A DNA stretch of 64,000 nucleotides from QZKY01 sp963666295 (GTDB lineage: Bacteria > Pseudomonadota > Gammaproteobacteria > Burkholderiales > Burkholderiaceae_D), in NCBI GenBank assembly GCA_963666295.1, contig OY762707.1, forward strand, positions 186,001-250,000, read 5' to 3'. Shown here in pieces: positions 60,020 through 64,000 of the stretch (its first letter is position 1; each line of letters opens with the position of its first letter). A program made the translations under genes and the position numbers. The notes beneath the pieces were generated by a model, which was given only the letters and a program-made list of their open reading frames with translations, was not told where the DNA came from and did no database searches.

Positions 60020-62350
60020 ATGACCAGACAAAGCTCCGCTTATACTCGCAATAACAAGGCAACGGCAGAGAAACCGGCACCAACCCGTTTCCAGCGGCTC
60101 CTCTCTGAAGCCTGGATATTGATAGTCGGCGCACTCGCGGTCTACCTGATCCTGATTCTATTCACCTACAACCGCGCCGACCCGGGCTGGTCTCACTCCA
60201 CCCTTGCGGCACACGTTGGTAATTGGGGCGGACGCATTGGCGCGCTGACATCCGACCTTTTGTTGTACGTGTTTGGCATTTCTGCGTGGTGGTGGTGCGC
60301 CCTGTTGCTGCATCAGGTGTGGCGCGGCTTTAAGCGCCTCTCAATGAAGCTCTCCCTGGAGGCAACGCAAGAATCGCCACAACGTTTTGAAAAACTGATC
60401 CGTGTTGGCGGCGGGATTCTCCTGCTGGCCAGCAGCCCTTCCATCGAATTTTTACGCATGCATAGCCTTAAGGCACAGTTGCCTGCCGCACCTGGCGGCG
60501 TACTAGGTGAAATGCTTGGCGCGCCGTTGCAGGGCGCACTCGGATTCAATGGAGCCACGCTCTTGCTGATGTTGCTGTTTGCCCTTGGTTTTAGCCTCTA
60601 CTTCCAGTTTTCCTGGCTCATGCTAGCCGAACAGATTGGTGCAGCGATTGAAAACACCCTCCTTGGCATCCGTAACCTGAATGACGCCCGCAAAGACCGC
60701 AAACTGGGACAGGCAGCAACCGCCAAGCGGAAAGACACCATCTCGCAAGAGCGCGCCAAGATTACCGAAGCCCCGCCAATTCGGATCGAACCGCAAATTA
60801 CAGCCGTGCCACGCTCGGAGCGTGCGGACAAGGAAAAACAAACCCCTTTGTTCGCCGACCTGCCAGACAGCGCGTTACCACCGCTGTCACTACTTGATTC
60901 CGCGCCGCAATCGCTTGAAACCATCAGCGTGGAAACCATGGAATTCACCAGCCGCCTGATCGAGAAAAAACTGTCCGATTTCGGTGTATCCGTCAGAGTA
61001 GTAGCGGCTTATCCCGGCCCAGTCATCACGCGCTATGAAATTGAGCCGGATACCGGCATCAAGGGCAGTACCATCGTGAATCTCGCACGCGATCTCGCAC
61101 GCTCTCTTTCACTGACCGCCATTCGTGTTATCGAAACTATTCCCGGCAAGAATTACATGGGGCTGGAATTGCCAAACGCACATAGGCAAATCGTGCGCCT
61201 GACCGAAATCCTGAGCTCGAAAGTCTATAACGACAGCTCTTCAAAACTCACCATCGCACTCGGCAAGGACATTGCCGGCAACCCGCAAGTCGCCGATCTG
61301 GGCAGAATGCCACACTTGCTGATCGCAGGCACAACCGGCTCCGGAAAATCCGTTGCCATCAACGCCACCATTTTGTCACTGCTCTACAAGGCCGACCCGC
61401 AACAAGTGCGCCTGATTCTGATTGACCCGAAAATGCTGGAAATGTCAATTTATGAAGGCATTCCGCATCTGCTGGCACCGGTTGTCACGGACATGCGCCA
61501 GGCAGGCCATGCACTGAACTGGGCCGTGGCCGAAATGGAACGCCGCTACAAACTGCTGTCACACGCAGGCGTGCGCAATCTATCGAGCTACAACAACCGC
61601 ATCAAGACAGCAAAGGAAAGTGGGCAGCCGCTGACCAACCCTTTCAGCCTCACGCCGGAAGCTCCCGAACCGCTGGAGCAATTACCCAACATTGTCATCA
61701 TCATTGATGAGCTGGCCGATCTGATGATGGTCGTCGGCAAAAAAGTGGAAGAACTGATTGCCAGGATCGCCCAGAAAGCGCGCGCCGCTGGCATTCACCT
61801 GATTCTGGCCACGCAAAGACCCTCCGTTGATGTCATTACCGGCCTGATCAAAGCCAACATCCCGACTCGCATCGCCTTTCAGGTCAGCAGCAAAATCGAC
61901 TCGCGCACCATTCTCGACCAAATGGGCGCTGAAAACCTGCTTGGTCTGGGCGACATGCTTTACCTGCCGCCGGGCACCGGCTTCCCGGTACGGGTACACG
62001 GCGCCTTCGTTTCCGACGACGAAGTACACCGCGTTGTCGAGCGTCTGCGTGAACAAGGCGAGCCCAATTATGTCGAAGGCATTCTCGAAGGCGGTACCAG
62101 CGAAGAAGATTTTGATAGCCTTGCGGGAACAAACGGCGGCAATGGAGAAAATGACCCAATGTACGATCAGGCGGTTGCCATTGTCCTGAAAAACAGACGC
62201 GCTTCCATTTCGCTCGTGCAACGTCATCTTCGTATTGGTTACAATCGTGCCGCTCGCCTGCTGGAACAAATGGAACAAAGCGGCCTCGTCTCCACCATGC
62301 AGTCCAATGGCAATCGGGAAATCCTGGTGCCGGTCTCCAACCATGAATAA
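60020..62350 (+). CDS. ftsK: DNA translocase FtsK
   Basis: Septal ATPase that pumps chromosome ends apart before cell division. From ATG 60020 it has 776 residues. The N-terminal ~190 residues hold about four membrane helices, a shorter set than in E. coli FtsK and without a long Pro/Gln linker. The motor has Walker A GTTGSGKS and Walker B IVIIIDELADLMM, with ATQRPSVDVITG. A C-terminal winged-helix gamma domain follows (SISLVQRHLRIGYNRAARLLEQME) that reads KOPS sites. An open frame to 59882 is probably untranslated leader. It overlaps lolA by eight bases. Confidence 0.95.
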   Translation: MTRQSSAYTRNNKATAEKPAPTRFQRLLSEAWILIVGALAVYLILILFTYNRADPGWSHSTLAAHVGNWGGRIGALTSDLLLYVFGISAWWWCALLLHQVWRGFKRLSMKLSLEATQESPQRFEKLIRVGGGILLLASSPSIEFLRMHSLKAQLPAAPGGVLGEMLGAPLQGALGFNGATLLLMLLFALGFSLYFQFSWLMLAEQIGAAIENTLLGIRNLNDARKDRKLGQAATAKRKDTISQERAKITEAPPIRIEPQITAVPRSERADKEKQTPLFADLPDSALPPLSLLDSAPQSLETISVETMEFTSRLIEKKLSDFGVSVRVVAAYPGPVITRYEIEPDTGIKGSTIVNLARDLARSLSLTAIRVIETIPGKNYMGLELPNAHRQIVRLTEILSSKVYNDSSSKLTIALGKDIAGNPQVADLGRMPHLLIAGTTGSGKSVAINATILSLLYKADPQQVRLILIDPKMLEMSIYEGIPHLLAPVVTDMRQAGHALNWAVAEMERRYKLLSHAGVRNLSSYNNRIKTAKESGQPLTNPFSLTPEAPEPLEQLPNIVIIIDELADLMMVVGKKVEELIARIAQKARAAGIHLILATQRPSVDVITGLIKANIPTRIAFQVSSKIDSRTILDQMGAENLLGLGDMLYLPPGTGFPVRVHGAFVSDDEVHRVVERLREQGEPNYVEGILEGGTSEEDFDSLAGTNGGNGENDPMYDQAVAIVLKNRRASISLVQRHLRIGYNRAARLLEQMEQSGLVSTMQSNGNREILVPVSNHE

Positions 62351-63011
62351 ACTTATGCCGCACCTCAAACCTTTACATCAACGCATCTTCCGCCTGCTGT
62401 GCATCGGCATTTTTTCCTTGTTCATGCCGGCACTTGCGTTTTCAGGGACTGCGATAGATCAATTTCAGTCCTTCGTTTCCAGGACACAATCTGCGAAAGG
62501 CACATTCAGCCAGCGCCAGCTAAAAACGGTTGAAGATCAATCCATTCTTTCCCAACCGGCAACCGGTTATTTTGTTTTTGCCAAGCCTGGACGGTTTATC
62601 TGGACTTATACATCTCCTTACAAGCAAGTTTTGCAAGCAGACGGCAAGCAAATCTATATTTACGACAAAGACATGAACCAGGTCACGATACGCAAGCTCA
62701 GCCAGTCGCTTGAGTCAAATCCAGCTGCCATCCTGTTTGGCAGCAAAGAGGTGAACAAGAGTTTTACCATCAAGGAAGCAGGCATCCGAAATGGCATTGC
62801 GTGGCTGGAAGCCATTCCAAAATCGGACAACACAGGATTTGAGAAAATCGGCATCGGAATGCAAAATGGCCTGCCTTTTGCGATGGAATTGCACGACGCA
62901 TTCGGCCAAACCGCCGTACTGACCTTTCATCAATTTGAACAAAACCCTGATGTCGACAAATCACAATTCAAGTTTGTGATACCAGAGGGCGCAGACGTTT
63001 ATCGTCAGTAA
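62343..63011 (+). CDS. lolA: Outer-membrane lipoprotein carrier protein LolA
   Basis: Periplasmic chaperone that carries lipoproteins from the inner membrane to LolB. The 222 residues begin with a signal peptide ending ALAFS. The mature part shows the family segments AKGTFSQRQL, GYFVFAKPGRFIWTYTSPYKQ, IYIYDKDMNQVTIRKL and a C-terminal FKFVIPEGADVYRQ. It overlaps the end of ftsK, so the two are co-transcribed. ATG 62355 is a possible alternative start. Confidence 0.94.
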   Translation: MNKLMPHLKPLHQRIFRLLCIGIFSLFMPALAFSGTAIDQFQSFVSRTQSAKGTFSQRQLKTVEDQSILSQPATGYFVFAKPGRFIWTYTSPYKQVLQADGKQIYIYDKDMNQVTIRKLSQSLESNPAAILFGSKEVNKSFTIKEAGIRNGIAWLEAIPKSDNTGFEKIGIGMQNGLPFAMELHDAFGQTAVLTFHQFEQNPDVDKSQFKFVIPEGADVYRQ

Positions 63012-63014
63012 ATT

Positions 63015-64000
63015 ATGCCCAACGCTCGCTCAGGAGGAAAAAGCAGCAAAACCGGGAACCCAAAATCAAAGGGGGCTGCCACGCAGTTTTTTCGAAGGCT
63101 TGGCCGTCTCCATATCGCCACCCTCACGCTAGTCATCCTTCTGACCTCACTACTGCATATCGTGTCAATCAGCATTGTCGAAAACCGTGAGTACGACTCC
63201 CATATCACCAGCATCACGCACCGGCAAGCCACATTAAGCCAACAGATCACCAAGACAAGCCTCTATACCGCTTCTGCCCCAAACCCATTCCAGGCCACTC
63301 GACATCAGGAACAACTTTCCAGGCTACTTGCCGAGTTTCAGCGTAATCAGCTCGGCTTGATACACGGTGATGCGGCTCTGGGGCTAAAAGCAGAAAACAG
63401 CGAACAGATGCTTGAACTGTTTAAAAAAACAGACTCCCATTATCAAAACATGGTGACGGCAGCCGAAGCAATACTGGCGGCGCACAACGATGGCGGAAAA
63501 ACCGCAGGACTTCTCCAGCGCCTTCAACTTAATGAAAGTAACTTTCTGGCCGGGATACACGACATCGCTTCGGTTTATGAACGCGAAGCGAAGCAACGTA
63601 CTGAATGGGGGCGCTGGCTTTCGTACGGATTGATGGCCGCGATTGTCATTGCGCTGACAACTGGCCTTTACCTTGTTTCGTCGCCAGCCATGCGACGCAT
63701 CAAACATGACTTGCAAAAGCAGGCTAACCGAGAAAACGACCTTGATAATCTCTTTGCAGCGAGTCCAGGCGCCTTACTGATGGTCGATATGGAAACGTTT
63801 CGAATCTTGCGCGGAAATCAGCAGTTGCAGGAATTAACCAGCTTGCCGCAAAGCCGACTTGAAGGCCTGTCCTTACACCAGTTGCTTGATGCCTCATACG
63901 ACACAAACCGCACCTTCATCGACAAGCTAAAAAGGGATCGAACACTCAACGAATTTGAAGTTGTCTTGATGGATGTTCGTCACTCGGTCATCGAATCCCT
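63015..64000 (+). CDS. Membrane sensor with PilJ-like input and PAS domain, partial
   Basis: The first 328 residues of a larger protein that runs off the window. A basic N-terminus is followed by a membrane helix (about 33-53). A periplasmic helical domain of about 145 residues resembles the type IV pili sensing (PilJ-type) domain. A second helix (WLSYGLMAAIVIALTTGLYL) leads to a PAS domain from about 245. The output domain, kinase or GGDEF/EAL, is not visible. It begins four bases after lolA, so it may be in the ftsK-lolA transcript. Confidence 0.8.
   Translation, partial: MPNARSGGKSSKTGNPKSKGAATQFFRRLGRLHIATLTLVILLTSLLHIVSISIVENREYDSHITSITHRQATLSQQITKTSLYTASAPNPFQATRHQEQLSRLLAEFQRNQLGLIHGDAALGLKAENSEQMLELFKKTDSHYQNMVTAAEAILAAHNDGGKTAGLLQRLQLNESNFLAGIHDIASVYEREAKQRTEWGRWLSYGLMAAIVIALTTGLYLVSSPAMRRIKHDLQKQANRENDLDNLFAASPGALLMVDMETFRILRGNQQLQELTSLPQSRLEGLSLHQLLDASYDTNRTFIDKLKRDRTLNEFEVVLMDVRHSVIES

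Noticed and set aside
61682..62368. A 228-codon open frame antisense to ftsK
   Set aside because: It runs through the conserved FtsK motor and gamma domains and has no recognisable features of its own.

Overview
The window looks like chromosomal DNA of a motile, Gram-negative betaproteobacterium, most likely of the order Burkholderiales. An Oxalobacteraceae-like relative is my best guess, not a proof. The reasons are the flhDC-motAB-cheY-cheA order, HemX/HemY, the moeA-moaD-moaE set near clpB and thrC, the nadE-glnB pair, outer-membrane genes (tamA, tamB, lolA), and a base composition that looks near 50% G+C by eye. I see no rRNA, tRNA, CRISPR array, insertion sequence or phage gene.

Positions 1-9504 are a motility and chemotaxis block read entirely on the minus strand. 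The order is flhD, flhC, a membrane-bound methyltransferase, motA, motB, a CheZ-like protein, cheY, cheA and a terminator. A sigma-28 (FliA) promoter then drives cheW and a chemoreceptor cut by the window edge. The 700-base gap upstream of flhD carries three further FliA-type promoter sequences in tandem, all pointing at flhDC, plus a palindrome. This suggests feedback from FliA onto the master regulator.

Positions 10205-31837 are mostly housekeeping: class I fumarase, murI, a thiamine-binding protein, a second-type FtsH, dusA, hemX/hemY, ppc, and a coupled tsaB-rimI-uracil-DNA glycosylase operon. These are followed by an FAD-linked oxidase, a YihY-type membrane protein, a divergent tryptophanase-like lyase, a DctA-type symporter, an RluE-type pseudouridine synthase and an AhpD-like protein.

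Positions 32129-40139 hold the most unusual block. A PAS-containing sigma-54 activator is followed by a good sigma-54 promoter. Downstream lie three NifX/NifB-family proteins (one with a Gly/Arg/Met-rich tail), a CGGC-domain protein, a TrmO-like tRNA methyltransferase, a DUF89 protein, two MinD/Mrp-type ATPases each with two ferredoxin motifs, and a thioredoxin-CcdA-like membrane protein. The core resembles the sigma-54-controlled orange-protein (ORP) system described in Desulfovibrio, here in a betaproteobacterial setting with extra genes.

Positions 40172-64000 return to core functions: two small unknown proteins, a YgjP-type metallopeptidase, tamA-tamB, a split mechanosensitive channel gene, clpB behind a heat-shock promoter, crcB, moaE-moaD-moeA, thrC, nadE-glnB, a Sel1 lipoprotein, an Smr protein, trxB, ftsK, lolA, and the start of a membrane sensor with a PAS domain that runs off the end.
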